From positions 1,730,001-1,794,000 of the forward strand of contig CP128835.1 in NCBI GenBank assembly GCA_030388825.1: a DNA stretch of 64,000 nt. Reading direction: 5' to 3'. Shown piece by piece: positions 45,269 through 55,575 of the stretch. Both the position numbers and the translations under genes were made by a program. The notes beneath the pieces are model-generated. The model worked only from the letters and a program-made list of their open reading frames with translations. It made no database searches and was not told the DNA's origin. The stretch comes from Rossellomorea sp. AcN35-11 (GTDB lineage Bacteria > Bacillota > Bacilli > Bacillales > Bacillaceae_B). Within the stretch, counting starts at the first letter, position 1. The number at the start of each line of letters is the position of its first letter.

Positions 45269-45602
45269 TTCCTTCGTTACCTCTCATCTGATCCATATTA
45301 TCCGTTCCAAGCTCCTGGTATGCCCGATAGGCAAGAACAAGGAAGAAAGCGGTCACTCCAAAGCTGATAACAATCGCTGTAAGTATCAATGCCTGCGGAA
45401 GCGGATCGACATAAGATTTTGCGTGTTCTCCAAGAAGAGGTGCAGCTCCTCCTTTAAGACCGCTGATGGAAAGGAGCAGTAAATGAGCCCCATGACTCAA
45501 CAAAGCTGTTCCAATGATGATTCGGAGCAAGCTTTTGGATAACATTAAGTAAACGGCGACCGTAATAAGGATCCCCACAACAATGGCCATTAATATTTCC
45601 AT
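45261..45602 (-). CDS. mrpC: MrpC, antiporter subunit C (NuoK-like)
   Basis: 113 residues, three helices, NuoK-like. [15 protein letters not shown] and [18 protein letters not shown] are the MrpC/MnhC motifs. Overlaps mrpB by one base. Confidence 0.95.
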   Translation of the reverse strand: MEILMAIVVGILITVAVYLMLSKSLLRIIIGTALLSHGAHLLLLSISGLKGGAAPLLGEHAKSYVDPLPQALILTAIVISFGVTAFFLVLAYRAYQELGTDNMDQMRGNEGND

Positions 45603-46030
45603 TATTCGCTCACCCCAATCGTTTGAATAATGGTCATCGTGACACCGATAACAACGAGATACACTCCTGTATCAAATAGAACCGCTGTATGCAGGGAAGT
45701 CTTCCCCAACAATGGAAGGTGGAAATAATCGTATGCATGAGTCAGGAAAGGTACATCAAACAGAAGTGCACCCGCTGACGTCGCTACGGCCAGGAGTAAA
45801 CCGATTGCAGTTAGGATTTTATAATCCACCGGCAGGATATTGGCTACGGTCTTTATATCATACGCCAACAGTAGTAACACAATGGCAGCCGAAGTCATCA
45901 AGCCCCCAATGAAGCCCCCACCCGGGGTATAATGCCCGGCGAAGAAGAGTCTTAGGGAAAACAGGATAATGATGAAAGCGACAACGTTGGTTACAGTTTG
46001 TAAGATGACGTCATTCGTTTTTGTTTTCAT
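45602..46030 (-). CDS. mrpB: MrpB, antiporter subunit B
   Basis: 142 residues, four helices, with the invariant [14 protein letters not shown] loop. Overlaps mrpA by four bases (translational coupling). Confidence 0.95.
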   Translation of the reverse strand: MKTKTNDVILQTVTNVVAFIIILFSLRLFFAGHYTPGGGFIGGLMTSAAIVLLLLAYDIKTVANILPVDYKILTAIGLLLAVATSAGALLFDVPFLTHAYDYFHLPLLGKTSLHTAVLFDTGVYLVVIGVTMTIIQTIGVSE

Positions 46031-48432
46031 CCTTCTTTCCCCCTTGTCAGACGCAATTTAATCATGGAGAAAATGCCAAGTGCGGCTATCGCCAATACGC
46101 AAATTTCAAATAGTGTATCAAATCCGCGGAAGTCAACGAGTATGACATTCACCATATTCTTACCGCCCGCCTCTTCATACACATTCTCAATGTAATAGCT
46201 TGAAATCGAATCGAAAAGCTTTGTGCTGTATGCTGAAATCGCAAATAACGTAACGACAGCTCCTACCCCAATCGATATCAGCGCGTTTCCAAGTTTGAAG
46301 CTCATGCGTTCTTCATGCCTGCTGAGTGGAGGCAGGTGATAGAAGCACAGTAAGAATAGTGCAACAGACACGGTCTCAATCACGAGCTGTGTCAGGGCAA
46401 GATCCGGGGCACGGAATAATACAAAGAATAATGAAACCGTGTATCCGGCTGCTCCCAGTGAAATGATGGACGTCAATCGTGACTTTGCAAACAGGATGGT
46501 CACGGAGCTGATCACAAGGAGAAGGGCGATGGCCACTTCATAAATCCCAATCGGTGCCAATTCTTCCGTATTGATGGCAAATGCTCCTTTAAACCACAAG
46601 CTGAACAGAAGCACGGCTATAAAGAAGGAGAAGATATAAACAAGATACGTACGGATGAATCCTGTCATATATCCCTTTGTGAAACTGTATGCCCCACGCT
46701 CACTGCCGATTAATCCCCCGTCGTAAAACGAATTCAAGGTGAATCGTTCCGGAATCCATGTGTAAACTTTTCTCCACTTTGGTAAAAGGAGGAATAGCAA
46801 AATTCCAAACAGGATGACACCGAAGGTCATAAATAATTCAGGAGTAGGCCCATGCCAGAATGAAATATGTGCTTCTACTGCATGTCCTTCCTCGATCAAG
46901 CTTGGAGTAATGGCAGCGACTGCCGGAGCGATGATTCGCTCTGACAGGATATTCGGGAAGAATCCGAATATGATCACAAGTGAAGCCAGGATGATCGGGG
47001 AAATCAACATTCCCAGAGGGGCTTCATGTGGTTTCTTTTCAAGCTTCTCCGGCTGGTGCTTACCTGTAAAGGGTTTAAACACAATGATCATGCTGTAAAT
47101 AAAGGTGAAGACACTTCCAACCCAGGCAAGGACAGGGAAAATCATCCCAACTGTATCCAAATTGAATATATCCATTTCAAGGACTCTGACCATTCCGGTA
47201 AAGAACATCTCTTTACTGAGGAAGCCATTGAATGGAGGCAGTCCCGCCATGGAGAAGGCTCCGATCATCGCAATGGTGAAGGTGATCGGCATGAAATTCA
47301 TTAAACCGCCAAGTTTACGGATGTCCCTCGTACCCGTTTCATGGTCAATGATCCCCACGACCATGAACAGACTCCCCTTGAAGGTTGCGTGGTTAATCAG
47401 ATGGAAAACGGCCGCAAGGGTGGCAACCATATAAATATTATCATCCAGTTGAGTATAGTGAAGAGCAGCGGCTCCCACTCCCAACAAAGACATGATAAGA
47501 CCAAGTTGACTGACAGTTGAGAACGCGAGTATCCCTTTAAGGTCGGTTTGTTTCACCGCATTAAAAGAACCCCAGAAAAGTGTGAAAATCCCGAATCCAC
47601 CCACAAGCCACAGCCATACACCAGAATCTGCGAATACAGGACTCAGGCGGGCAACAAGATAAATACCGGCTTTAACCATCGTGGCAGAGTGCAGGTACGC
47701 ACTGACCGGTGTCGGTGCCTCCATGGCATCCGGTAACCAGATGTGGAAAGGGAATTGAGCCGACTTCGTGAAAGCTCCTATTAAAACCAGGAGCAGTGCC
47801 GGAAGAAACAGTGCGTCTGTCATAAGCTGATCAGATTGCATCACTAATTCCCTGATACTGAAAGTACCGCTCATCAGATAGAGGAGTATGAATCCCCCAA
47901 GCATGCTCAGTCCGCCAAATACCGTAATAAGCATGGATTTCTGGGCACCATATCTTGATCGTTCACGATGATACCAGTAGCCGATCAATAAAAATGACGA
48001 AATGGAAGTGAACTCCCAGAACATATAAAGGACGATCAGGTTATCAGATAGGACCACTCCGAGCATCGCACCCATGAACATCATCAGATACACATAAAAA
48101 TTATGTAATTGTTCTTTCTTCTTATCTAAATAATAAATCGAGTAAAGGACAACCAGTGAACCGATCCCGGTGATAAGCAGGGCGAAAAGCAAACCCAGAC
48201 CGTCCACGTATGCAATGAAGTTGATCCCGAAGGACGGCATCCACTCCAAGGTTTCTTTGATGGTGTCTCCGCTTTTTGTCATGGAGATGAATTGGAAGAA
48301 GTAGGCGAATAGTGCGACTGGCAACAGCAATACGAACCAGCCGGTATGTACATTCCGAAAAGCCTTATAAAGAAATGGAATGAGTATGGCAAATAAAAAA
48401 GGCGATACGATAGCCCAGTGTAACAAGGTCAT
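46027..48432 (-). CDS. mrpA: MrpA, antiporter subunit A (NuoL-like fused with MbhE-like)
   Basis: 801 residues, exactly the B. subtilis MrpA size, about twenty helices. NuoL-like antiporter region: FWEFTSISSFLLIGYW and HSATMVKAGIYLV contain the conserved Glu and Lys. C-terminal domains contain FRAPDLALTQLVIET. First gene of the operon; GAGGGGGG lies before its ATG. It sets the Na+/H+ exchange of the complex with MrpD. Confidence 0.97.
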   Translation of the reverse strand: MTLLHWAIVSPFLFAILIPFLYKAFRNVHTGWFVLLLPVALFAYFFQFISMTKSGDTIKETLEWMPSFGINFIAYVDGLGLLFALLITGIGSLVVLYSIYYLDKKKEQLHNFYVYLMMFMGAMLGVVLSDNLIVLYMFWEFTSISSFLLIGYWYHRERSRYGAQKSMLITVFGGLSMLGGFILLYLMSGTFSIRELVMQSDQLMTDALFLPALLLVLIGAFTKSAQFPFHIWLPDAMEAPTPVSAYLHSATMVKAGIYLVARLSPVFADSGVWLWLVGGFGIFTLFWGSFNAVKQTDLKGILAFSTVSQLGLIMSLLGVGAAALHYTQLDDNIYMVATLAAVFHLINHATFKGSLFMVVGIIDHETGTRDIRKLGGLMNFMPITFTIAMIGAFSMAGLPPFNGFLSKEMFFTGMVRVLEMDIFNLDTVGMIFPVLAWVGSVFTFIYSMIIVFKPFTGKHQPEKLEKKPHEAPLGMLISPIILASLVIIFGFFPNILSERIIAPAVAAITPSLIEEGHAVEAHISFWHGPTPELFMTFGVILFGILLFLLLPKWRKVYTWIPERFTLNSFYDGGLIGSERGAYSFTKGYMTGFIRTYLVYIFSFFIAVLLFSLWFKGAFAINTEELAPIGIYEVAIALLLVISSVTILFAKSRLTSIISLGAAGYTVSLFFVLFRAPDLALTQLVIETVSVALFLLCFYHLPPLSRHEERMSFKLGNALISIGVGAVVTLFAISAYSTKLFDSISSYYIENVYEEAGGKNMVNVILVDFRGFDTLFEICVLAIAALGIFSMIKLRLTRGKEG

Positions 48433-48736
48433 ATAAAACCCCCCTCAAGTAGTATTCATTTATTCTCATCATGGTCTAATGTCTTCCCTGTTATGAAATA
48501 CCTATCTTCCTTCAAAAACCTCGATCGAAGCTGAACCTCAAAGAGCATTATAACGTAAAAAATAAATGCTTGCATTACTGAGCATTCCAAACACATCCGT
48601 TTGTCCTTGAATTATTAAATATGAAGATAGACGGAAAATACAGCGGGAAATTTATTCATTTTTTTTATGGCTATCTCCCCGACTACAGAATAGTTTCGGT
48701 CAAATTGGAGAATCCTATCCATAAGGTGGTGAAGTT
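48433..48736. other. Divergent intergenic region upstream of mrpA
   Basis: About 300 bases. On the minus strand a TATAAT (48547-48552) lies 115 bases before mrpA without a good -35 partner. Nothing further is clear. Confidence 0.4.
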
Positions 48737-48994
48737 ATGAAAAAGAAAACTATAGCGGTTACGACCATATTCGTTACTTTTTTTGGCTTTGCGTGGTTAA
48801 TTGAATCACAAGATCGGTTCAATAGAGGACTCATCGAGGTAGAAGACCCGACGAGTATAAATATCAGGCCTGTTCAATACGGTGAAACGGAAGAAATGGA
48901 AGAGGGCGTAATGAGAGATCCTGTCCGTCAAAGACTACCGTATGGATCGAGAGAATATATTCGAGTCGTGCCGCATGCCAGTCCACGTCAATAA
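48737..48994 (+). CDS. Hypothetical exported or anchored protein
   Basis: 85 residues: short N-terminal helix TIAVTTIFVTFFGFAWLI after KKK, then an acidic and Arg-rich extracytoplasmic tail (VEDPTSINIRPVQYGE, VRQRLPYGSREY). ATG 48737 after AAGGTGGTGAAG. No family recognised. Confidence 0.65.
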   Translation: MKKKTIAVTTIFVTFFGFAWLIESQDRFNRGLIEVEDPTSINIRPVQYGETEEMEEGVMRDPVRQRLPYGSREYIRVVPHASPRQ

Positions 48995-49147
48995 ACGACT
49001 GTCCTTTCTCCGAAAATGAAAGGGCGGTTATTTGTTTTTCACAAGTAGGCATTTAGTCATCGTTCCTTCCGGTTCTATACCCTTTTCAAGATACTCATAA
49101 ACGATTATGATGAGAGTGGTCAGAGAATCGTTATGGGAGAGTTTTTC

Positions 49148-49724
49148 GTGAAAAATACATACTTAACTAGTTACTTGCCTCTTTTCTCCATTTTATTATT
49201 CAGCCTCACGTTTTCCGTCTATGGCGTGGAAGTGTTTATTGATATTTTTAAGAAGATCGGTGTCTATCCCGGAATGAGGGAATTTTTATCGGATATGCAA
49301 TTAAAGCTCGCACTATTGGTCCTGTTAATGGTAGCTTTCTTTATGGTGTTTGCAGCCTTGAAGCTGATAGGGGAGACGATCAATGGTGTGTCTATGTTGT
49401 TTTTTGCCTCGGATTCAGATGGTAAATTATATAACCGCGTCCGATCTGGATCGATGATTTATTTTTATCGGCGGCCTTGTGTCCGTAGTCAGCCTGAAAT
49501 CATTTCTTGGAATGTTGCTCATATTTGCTTTAAGCTCCATCGTGTATTTTATCTATTTTGTTTACAAGATAAGCCCCTCCCTTTCCAAAATGGGACTTGT
49601 CGGAGTCGTCAGTTTACAGGTTTTCTCCTGGTCATCGTTATTTATCACCATATTCTTTGTACTGTTGAAGTTATACAACGGGGTGATGGCAAGTCTTCCA
49701 ATTATATCGAAAGTGAAATTATAA
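49148..49724 (+). pseudogene. yufK: YufK, DUF5366 membrane protein, one frameshift
   Basis: Two frames (to about 49466, then 49479-49724) form one protein of about 190 residues with five to six helices, resembling B. subtilis YufK. The opening SLTFSVYGVEVFIDIFKKIGVYPGMREF and RVRSGSMIYFIGGLVSVVSL are family-like. The joint needs one T removed from T5 at 49462-49466. Start GTG 49148 lies seven bases after GGGAGAG; the ATG at 49133 lies inside that site. Function unknown. Confidence 0.78.
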
Positions 49725-49727
49725 CTA

Positions 49728-49766
49728 GTAAAAGAGTCTGCAGCACATGCCGCAGACTCTTTTTGT
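49728..49766 (+). terminator. Bidirectional terminator yufK / pbpD
   Basis: AAAAGAGTCTGC/GCAGACTCTTTTT with a 9-base loop. Confidence 0.9.
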
Positions 49767-51613
49767 TATTCCATGATCTGTTTCCAGATCTTATGGCTCG
49801 GGCGCTGTTGTTCAATGTGACTCATGTTCCGGGGAGTATCGTGTCCCACCCATACTCCCGTCGTATAGGCATCTGTTAGTCCCATTACCCAGTAGTCGTG
49901 ATAATGATTGGTGGTACCGGTTTTGATCCCTACGTACGGCTTCTGAACGTAGGCCGCTCTTCCGGTGCCGGAAGAAGCAGCCTGGGACAGCATTTTCCTT
50001 ACCTTGGACGTGGTATCTTTGGACCATATCCTCTTCGGTTCGTCCGTCCATTGATACAGGATTTTGCCATTGGTGTCCTTTACGTGGATGATGGCATGGC
50101 TCTTTCGATAATTCCCATCGATGAAGGATGTATAGGCATCGGTCAATTCAAGGGGGCTCATCCCATATGTGAATCCCCCCACCGATGAAGCGTACGTTTT
50201 GTCGTCACTGATCACCTTGTTAAATGAAAACGGTGACAGGTATTGGAAGGACTCTTCGATTCCCACTTTTTCCATCATTCTTAACGACGACCCGTTGTAT
50301 GATTGAGACATGGATTGTGCCAGCGTCACACTCCCAGGTTGAATCCCGCCATAGTTTACGGGGCAATAATCAGCTATGCAGTACCGATTTGCATTGATCC
50401 TGTCTGTGATGGAAGCTTTGTATTTCTCCATATACGGGCCGTATACAAGAAGGGGCTTGATAGCCGATCCTGGTTGTCGATAGGCCTGAAATGCGTGGTG
50501 GAAGTTGTACTTCTTGTAATTCATGCCACCTGACATCGCCACGATGGTCCTGGACTCGTTGTGGATTGTTACGGTGGCCCCTTCCAGATCTTCTTGCAGC
50601 TGCCCATTTAAAGCAAGAACACTTTTTTGTTGCAGGTCCGGATTCAACGCAGTCTGGATCCGGACTCCTGATGAGATGACTTCTTGTAATCGTTTTTCAA
50701 GCTTTGCAGCTATCCTATCCTTTTCTTCAGGGGATGCTGCGTTATCCAATTCCACCCTGAACCCTTCATGGATGGAAATCAGTTCTCTTAGCTCATTTTC
50801 TACGTAAAAAGCGTAGTCCGGATACAGGTCTGTTTTCTTGCGGATGTTTAAGACAATGGGAACCTGTTTGATTGTCTCAGCCTGTTCTTTGGAAAGCTTA
50901 GAAGTGGTCACAAGGATATCCAGGAGTCGTTCCTGGCGGATTTTGGTCTGGTCGAAATGGCGGAGGGGGTCATATTTCCCGGGATTATTGGGAATGGATG
51001 CAATGAATGCCATCTCCGCCTGGTTCAGTTCCGTTACGCTTTTTTGAAAATAATAGTGAGCCGCGGTTTCAATGCCATACACACCGTTACTGAAGTAAAT
51101 GACATTCAGGTATAGCTCGAGGATTTCATCTTTTGACAAGGATTTTTCGATTTCACGGGCATAGAATAACTCCGTCAATTTACGATTGTAGGTTTTTTCC
51201 TGCCCGAGATATAAATTTCTTGCAAGCTGTTGGGTTATCGTGCTTCCACCCTGCTGGATGTGAGTGAATACTAAATTTTTCACGACGGCCCTGAGAATAG
51301 CCCCAGCATCAAACCCCACATGTTCATAAAAATGCTGGTCCTCTGAAGCGACAAGAATATCCTTCATAAATGGAGGGATCTTTTCATCGGGCACATATAA
51401 ACGATAGGGACGGTTCACCTCTGAAAAGACCCTTCCATTTTGATCGAGGAGCAGGCTTGTCTTATTCAGGTCTATGGCATCTGTACTGACAGCGTGTTCC
51501 AGTTCTTTCTGAAAGCTTTGCACTTTGTTGAATTCATCTGTAGTAAAAAATAATGTAGTAAAAAATATCAGCATAACGCTGATGACCGTTAGATAACCTG
51601 CGAATACTCTCAT
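49766..51613 (-). CDS. pbpD: PbpD, class A penicillin-binding protein (PBP4-like)
   Basis: 615 residues, close to B. subtilis PBP4 (624). One membrane anchor (residues about 5-27). Glycosyltransferase GT51 motifs EDQHFYEHVGF, GGSTITQQLARN and KLTELFYAREIE are complete. Transpeptidase motifs: SAIK (SXXK nucleophile), SQSYN (SXN) and KTGTT. It builds and cross-links peptidoglycan at the cell surface. Order yufK-pbpD-yuxJ as in B. subtilis. Only 16 bases separate it from yuxJ upstream. Confidence 0.94.
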   Translation of the reverse strand: MRVFAGYLTVISVMLIFFTTLFFTTDEFNKVQSFQKELEHAVSTDAIDLNKTSLLLDQNGRVFSEVNRPYRLYVPDEKIPPFMKDILVASEDQHFYEHVGFDAGAILRAVVKNLVFTHIQQGGSTITQQLARNLYLGQEKTYNRKLTELFYAREIEKSLSKDEILELYLNVIYFSNGVYGIETAAHYYFQKSVTELNQAEMAFIASIPNNPGKYDPLRHFDQTKIRQERLLDILVTTSKLSKEQAETIKQVPIVLNIRKKTDLYPDYAFYVENELRELISIHEGFRVELDNAASPEEKDRIAAKLEKRLQEVISSGVRIQTALNPDLQQKSVLALNGQLQEDLEGATVTIHNESRTIVAMSGGMNYKKYNFHHAFQAYRQPGSAIKPLLVYGPYMEKYKASITDRINANRYCIADYCPVNYGGIQPGSVTLAQSMSQSYNGSSLRMMEKVGIEESFQYLSPFSFNKVISDDKTYASSVGGFTYGMSPLELTDAYTSFIDGNYRKSHAIIHVKDTNGKILYQWTDEPKRIWSKDTTSKVRKMLSQAASSGTGRAAYVQKPYVGIKTGTTNHYHDYWVMGLTDAYTTGVWVGHDTPRNMSHIEQQRPSHKIWKQIME

Positions 51614-51629
51614 GATTCACTCTACTTTT

Positions 51630-52820
51630 CTAGTAATCTTTCACATGGCTCATGGTGTCGGAATGACGTATACTCCACCATAATAATCCAAACGCTCCTA
51701 AGAATAAAGCACCTGTTACATAAAATACGGAAGAAATTCCAATATATCCGGACACAATTCCTCCAAATGCAGGTCCGACAACGTTCCCAAGGAAACGGAA
51801 GCTTTGGGTGTATCCAAGCACTTCCCCCTGCATGCTTAAAGGGGATTCCTGACGGATATATGCCGTCACACAAGGGATCATCCCGCCAATGGCGATACCG
51901 AACAGGAAGCGGAACAGGACGAGCTGCCAAAGTTCAACAGCGAGTGCCTGAGGGAAGATGAAAATCGATGCAAGGACAAGGAGGATAGATAATACCTTCT
52001 CATAACCGATCTCATCCCCCAACTGCCCCCACCATCTTGTGGAAAGCAGATTACCCAATCCAGTAGCTGAGAATGCGATCCCTGCAAGAAATGCCAGATT
52101 CTGAGAAGAAGTGAGTTCATCGACATAAAGGGCAAGAAGGGGTTGAATACTAAAGTTCGCCACCTGAATAAGGAATGAGAGTAACAGAACCGTCACCAAT
52201 AATTTGTGACTGAATAGATGGTGAAGTACTTCTTTACTTGAATACTTGTTCCTTTTAGCGGTTTGTTCGGTATTTCTTTGTTCGTTTATCCCCAGTAACA
52301 CTAAGGTAGCCGCTCCCGTAATCGCAATGGAGGTGAAGATAAACGTATAGGAAAAGCCGACAGAATCCGCAAGCAATCCTCCGATGACCGGTCCGAATAA
52401 CCCTCCGGAAACTGTACCCATTTGCAAGGTACCCAACGTGCGACCCGCTTCTTCCTTCGGAGTCTGTGCTGAAATAAGAGCCATTGAAGTAGGAATGAAT
52501 CCCGTCACTGCCCCCATGACCATCCGGAGGAGGAACAACCCAAGGACTGAATCCATAAACCCCATCATGAATATGGAAGCGGCAATTCCGTAGCCTGTAA
52601 TCAGGAGGATCGGTTTATATCCGAAACGGTCTCCTACACGACCCCATAAAGGGGAAATAAAGAAAGCCGTTAAGAAAGTAACCCCAAACACTAAGCCTGA
52701 CCAACGCTGGACATATTCGTGACTGAACTCACCAAATGTGTCTATATAAAGGGACAAAAATGGCAGAACCATTGTCGCACTTGCTGCTACCAGGAAATTG
52801 GCCAAAAGCATGATCATCAA
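51630..52820 (-). CDS. yuxJ: YuxJ, MFS-family exporter
   Basis: 396 residues as listed (from TTG 52820; ATG 52817 alternative), twelve helices. MFS loop motif GRVGDRFGYKP after TM2 (residues about 60-70) and RWWGQLGDEIGYEK in the second half. Drug-efflux type; substrate unknown. A stronger ribosome-binding site, AGAAGGTG, lies five bases before an in-frame ATT (52839-52841) that would give (M)SIKKKNLMIMLLANF, a more natural N-terminus. pbpD follows directly. Confidence 0.87.
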   Translation of the reverse strand: MMIMLLANFLVAASATMVLPFLSLYIDTFGEFSHEYVQRWSGLVFGVTFLTAFFISPLWGRVGDRFGYKPILLITGYGIAASIFMMGFMDSVLGLFLLRMVMGAVTGFIPTSMALISAQTPKEEAGRTLGTLQMGTVSGGLFGPVIGGLLADSVGFSYTFIFTSIAITGAATLVLLGINEQRNTEQTAKRNKYSSKEVLHHLFSHKLLVTVLLLSFLIQVANFSIQPLLALYVDELTSSQNLAFLAGIAFSATGLGNLLSTRWWGQLGDEIGYEKVLSILLVLASIFIFPQALAVELWQLVLFRFLFGIAIGGMIPCVTAYIRQESPLSMQGEVLGYTQSFRFLGNVVGPAFGGIVSGYIGISSVFYVTGALFLGAFGLLWWSIRHSDTMSHVKDY

Positions 52821-53092
52821 ATTCTTCTTTTTGATTGAAATGTTAACACCTTCTAAAACGTATTTTATTTCGTATAACTAACTATTCATTGTATTGAAAA
52901 TGCCCTCCCCAGTCCAATGAATAACATTTATTCCCTTATTAAGCCGGGAATTAGTCATAATTTCTAGGTTCAACGTGATATAATGTAAGAATAAGAAGTA
53001 TGGGGAAATAACATAAGAACACCGATTCTATGAAAAATGATTTTATTATAGATTCATTGGGGTCTTTAACAACATTTTGAGGAGGGAGTATA

Positions 53093-53717
53093 GTGGCGAA
53101 AGCGGAGCAGCTTGTGTTTATAGACTTTGAGTTTTCTATGCCTGAACGACATAGAGTCCCCAAAGGGTTTTTTCCTGAAATCATCGAAGCTGGTGTAGTG
53201 GTGGTTCAGAATGGGAAAGTGTCAGATACGTTTTCTTCATATGTGAAACCTGCTCTCTGCATTTCCCAAACTAACCAATCGCTGTAAACGATTTTTATCG
53301 ATTACTCAGCAAGAAGTGGATTCTGGAATATCGTTTCAGTGTTTGATTGACTACTTTAGCGGCTTGAACGCAAGAGGGGTAGAGAAAGTCGTAACATGGG
53401 GAAACATGGATATGAAGGTGCTGAGGGATAACTGTTCCCAATCAGGGATCCCGTTTCCTTTCAAAGCCCAATTCGTCGATCTGTCCATGGAATATAAACA
53501 ATTCTTTGGGGATCAGAACCAAACGGGTTTATGGAAAGCCGTCCAGGAATACGGAAGGGAAGGAGTCGGAAAACATCATAAAGCTTTAGATGATGCCCTC
53601 ACCACCCACCACATTTACAAACTCGTGGAAAAAGACAAAAAATACCTCGATAAAGCCCAACCCACCACCATTGGGGACAGGATCGACCTCTCCAAATTCT
53701 ATAATCAGCTTGCATAA
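53093..53717 (+). pseudogene. kapD: KapD, 3'-5' exonuclease-family protein, one frameshift
   Basis: Two frames form one protein of about 207 residues, as in B. subtilis KapD (205). DEDDh exonuclease motifs: FIDFEFSMPE (Exo I, DXE), VTWGNMDMKVL (Exo II) and HHKALDDALTT (Exo III). The break lies near 53257-53262 (CTCTCTGC); one base removed gives SYVKPALAFPKLTNRCKRFLSITQQE. KapD inhibits the KinA sporulation pathway in B. subtilis; its nucleic-acid target is uncertain. GTG 53093 follows GAGGAGGGA. Confidence 0.9.
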
Positions 53718-53721
53718 CGAT

Positions 53722-53757
53722 AGGAGGGACGGACCTTATTGTAGGTTCGTCCCTCCT
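53722..53757 (+). terminator. Hairpin between convergent kapD and kapB
   Basis: AGGAGGGACGGACCT/AGGTTCGTCCCTCCT, 15 bp with one G-U pair. Same GGGACGGACCT core as 26744-26774. No long T tract. Confidence 0.75.
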
Positions 53758-53763
53758 GTATGA

Positions 53764-54162
53764 TTAGAACATCAGGCTGTACATCAGTTCGTATTCTTTT
53801 TGAATGGATTGGAGTGTTTCAAGGCTTTTCTTGGCATGGGCCGTTGGGTCATCTTCCAACTCCTTCTTCAGGGCACGGTAGGCAGAGACAAGGGAGTCAT
53901 TGTAATCCAGAACGTTTCCATTAAACGGCTTCACCATTTTAACAGGCATATTTGCCTGCTCACGGTGGGCAAGTGCTTTTCGTTCGTGAAAGAGCGGAAC
54001 GTCCACTTCATGAGGATGATGGAGGTCTCCTTGTCTTGGGTGCTTTAACACGGAGAGAATCTTCACTACATAGGCACCCTGTCTCTCTCCGGTAACTTCC
54101 CCGATATATTTCCCCGTTTTATAAAAAGCTGTGACATAATCACCAATTTGTATATTTTCCAT
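53764..54162 (-). CDS. kapB: KapB, kinase-associated protein B
   Basis: 132 residues (B. subtilis 128). GDYVTAFYKTGKYIGEVTGER and AYVVKILSVLKHPRQGDLHHPHEVDVPLF match KapB, a protein needed for KinB-dependent phosphorelay input. Despite the 'lipoprotein' in some annotations there is no signal peptide here. In B. subtilis kapB sits in an operon after kinB; here no histidine kinase lies upstream (upstream is a divergent cyclophilin gene). Confidence 0.9.
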   Translation of the reverse strand: MENIQIGDYVTAFYKTGKYIGEVTGERQGAYVVKILSVLKHPRQGDLHHPHEVDVPLFHERKALAHREQANMPVKMVKPFNGNVLDYNDSLVSAYRALKKELEDDPTAHAKKSLETLQSIQKEYELMYSLMF

Positions 54163-54257
54163 AAAAAATCCTCCTCTATTCGGTCAATCTCTATTATAAT
54201 GAAAGCGGAAAGAATTGAGAAATAACTACTATAAAGGTAACATGTGGAGGTACATAT

Positions 54258-54998
54258 ATGAAACGTCTGATCATTTCGGTCCTTTGCTTATTAGGTTTAG
54301 TCCTTGCTTCTTGTGGACAAACAGAGAAAGAAGATACAGTGGGAGAAGAGAAGAAACAAACAGAAGAAAAGCAGAATACTACAGGAGAATCTAAAGGAGA
54401 TGACACAATGACATACCCACAGCTTACAGCAGATGTTGCTGAAAACGAAAAAGTGGTCGAAATGAAAACATCCATGGGAACAATTAAAATCAAACTATTC
54501 CCGGAACAGGCTCCTAAAACCGTTGAAAACTTTATCACTCACAGTAAAAATGGTTATTATGACGGCTTGAAATTCCACCGGGTGATCAAGGATTTCATGA
54601 TCCAAGGGGGAGATCCAAATGGAAATGGTACCGGGGGAGAAAGCATCTATGGGGAATCATTCGAAGATGAATTCTCACCTGAACTCTTCAACCTCCGCGG
54701 TGCCCTTTCCATGGCCAATGCAGGCCCTGGTACGAACGGAAGTCAATTCTTCATCGTTCAAAAAGGTGATATGGATCCCCAGTTCGAAGAGCAGATGAAG
54801 TCAGCAGGTTTCCCGGCGGAAATCATTGAAGCGTACATGAAAAATGGAGGTACGCCTTGGCTTGACCAAAAGCACACGGTGTTTGGGCAAGTAATAGAAG
54901 GAATGGACATCGTGGATGACATTGCCAATGTAGAGGTTGGGGCGAATGATCTTCCAAACGAAGATGTCGTGATTGAAAGCATTAAGGTTGTTGAATAA
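54258..54998 (+). CDS. Cyclophilin-type peptidyl-prolyl isomerase, lipoprotein
   Basis: 246 residues. Signal peptide with lipobox LASC (Cys19), a 35-residue acidic/Lys-Glu linker, then the cyclophilin domain from about residue 68: [45 protein letters not shown]. Catalytic Arg (FHRV) and the FMIQGGD segment are intact. It folds exported proteins at the membrane-wall interface. It occupies the locus where kinB would lie. Start ATG 54258 after GGAGGTACATAT. Confidence 0.9.
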   Translation: MKRLIISVLCLLGLVLASCGQTEKEDTVGEEKKQTEEKQNTTGESKGDDTMTYPQLTADVAENEKVVEMKTSMGTIKIKLFPEQAPKTVENFITHSKNGYYDGLKFHRVIKDFMIQGGDPNGNGTGGESIYGESFEDEFSPELFNLRGALSMANAGPGTNGSQFFIVQKGDMDPQFEEQMKSAGFPAEIIEAYMKNGGTPWLDQKHTVFGQVIEGMDIVDDIANVEVGANDLPNEDVVIESIKVVE

Positions 54999-55009
54999 TG
55001 GTGATGGAT

Positions 55010-55045
55010 GAGCTGTGAACCTATATGGAATTCATAGCTCTTTTC
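55010..55045 (+). terminator. Terminator of cyclophilin gene
   Basis: GAGCTGTGAA/TTCATAGCTC (one mismatch) then TTTTC. Confidence 0.7.
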
Positions 55046-55206
55046 ATTTGGGTCACGGATATTTCCTCGGAAATTGTCGAGTATGTCGAGTGTGGCCTCA
55101 AGGTGTGTTCAATAAATCGTTGAAATAAAGAACGAATTCAAGTTGGTTTGAACTTTGCAGAGTTGGTATAATAGACAAAGAGTTTGTTTATTGAAAGGAG
55201 CTTACG

Positions 55207-55404
55207 ATGGTTTCTTCATACGTATTAAATTTATTTCTATACTTTCCCGAAGACAAGTCGGAATATATTCCCGCCAGCATTACGATGGCCATTTTTTTAA
55301 TCGCTGCATTATTGACGTTCCGCTTAATCATAAAGGTTTCAAAGCGTGAAGAACTGAAAACAAAGAAGATGGAAGAACAGGCGAAGCAGAGGGAATCTGA
55401 ATAA
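55207..55404 (+). CDS. Hypothetical small membrane protein
   Basis: 65 residues: one helix ASITMAIFLIAALLTFRLII and a charged helical tail (SKREELKTKKMEEQAKQRESE). ATG 55207 after GAAAGGAGC. Family not known. Confidence 0.7.
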   Translation: MVSSYVLNLFLYFPEDKSEYIPASITMAIFLIAALLTFRLIIKVSKREELKTKKMEEQAKQRESE

Positions 55405-55414
55405 ATTGAGTAAG

Positions 55415-55443
55415 AACACGCTTTGTTGAAGCGTGTTTTTTTT
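55415..55443 (+). terminator. Intrinsic terminator
   Basis: AACACGCTT/AAGCGTGTT perfect stem, T8. Confidence 0.9.
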
Positions 55444-55575
55444 TGCATTGCGTAACGGTTTCTTCTTCTCCATATGCCTCTGACTTTCCGCTCATTTTTG
55501 GGGCAATAGACGAATACTTTTCTTCCCCGAGGTCAACAATGGAGGAAGAGTATGCAGATTTGGAGGAAAAGCGAT

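Noticed and set aside
42674..48432. Complex I (nuo) subunits
   Set aside because: MrpA/D/C resemble NuoL/M/K, but the seven-gene set and MrpB/E/F/G identify the Mrp antiporter.
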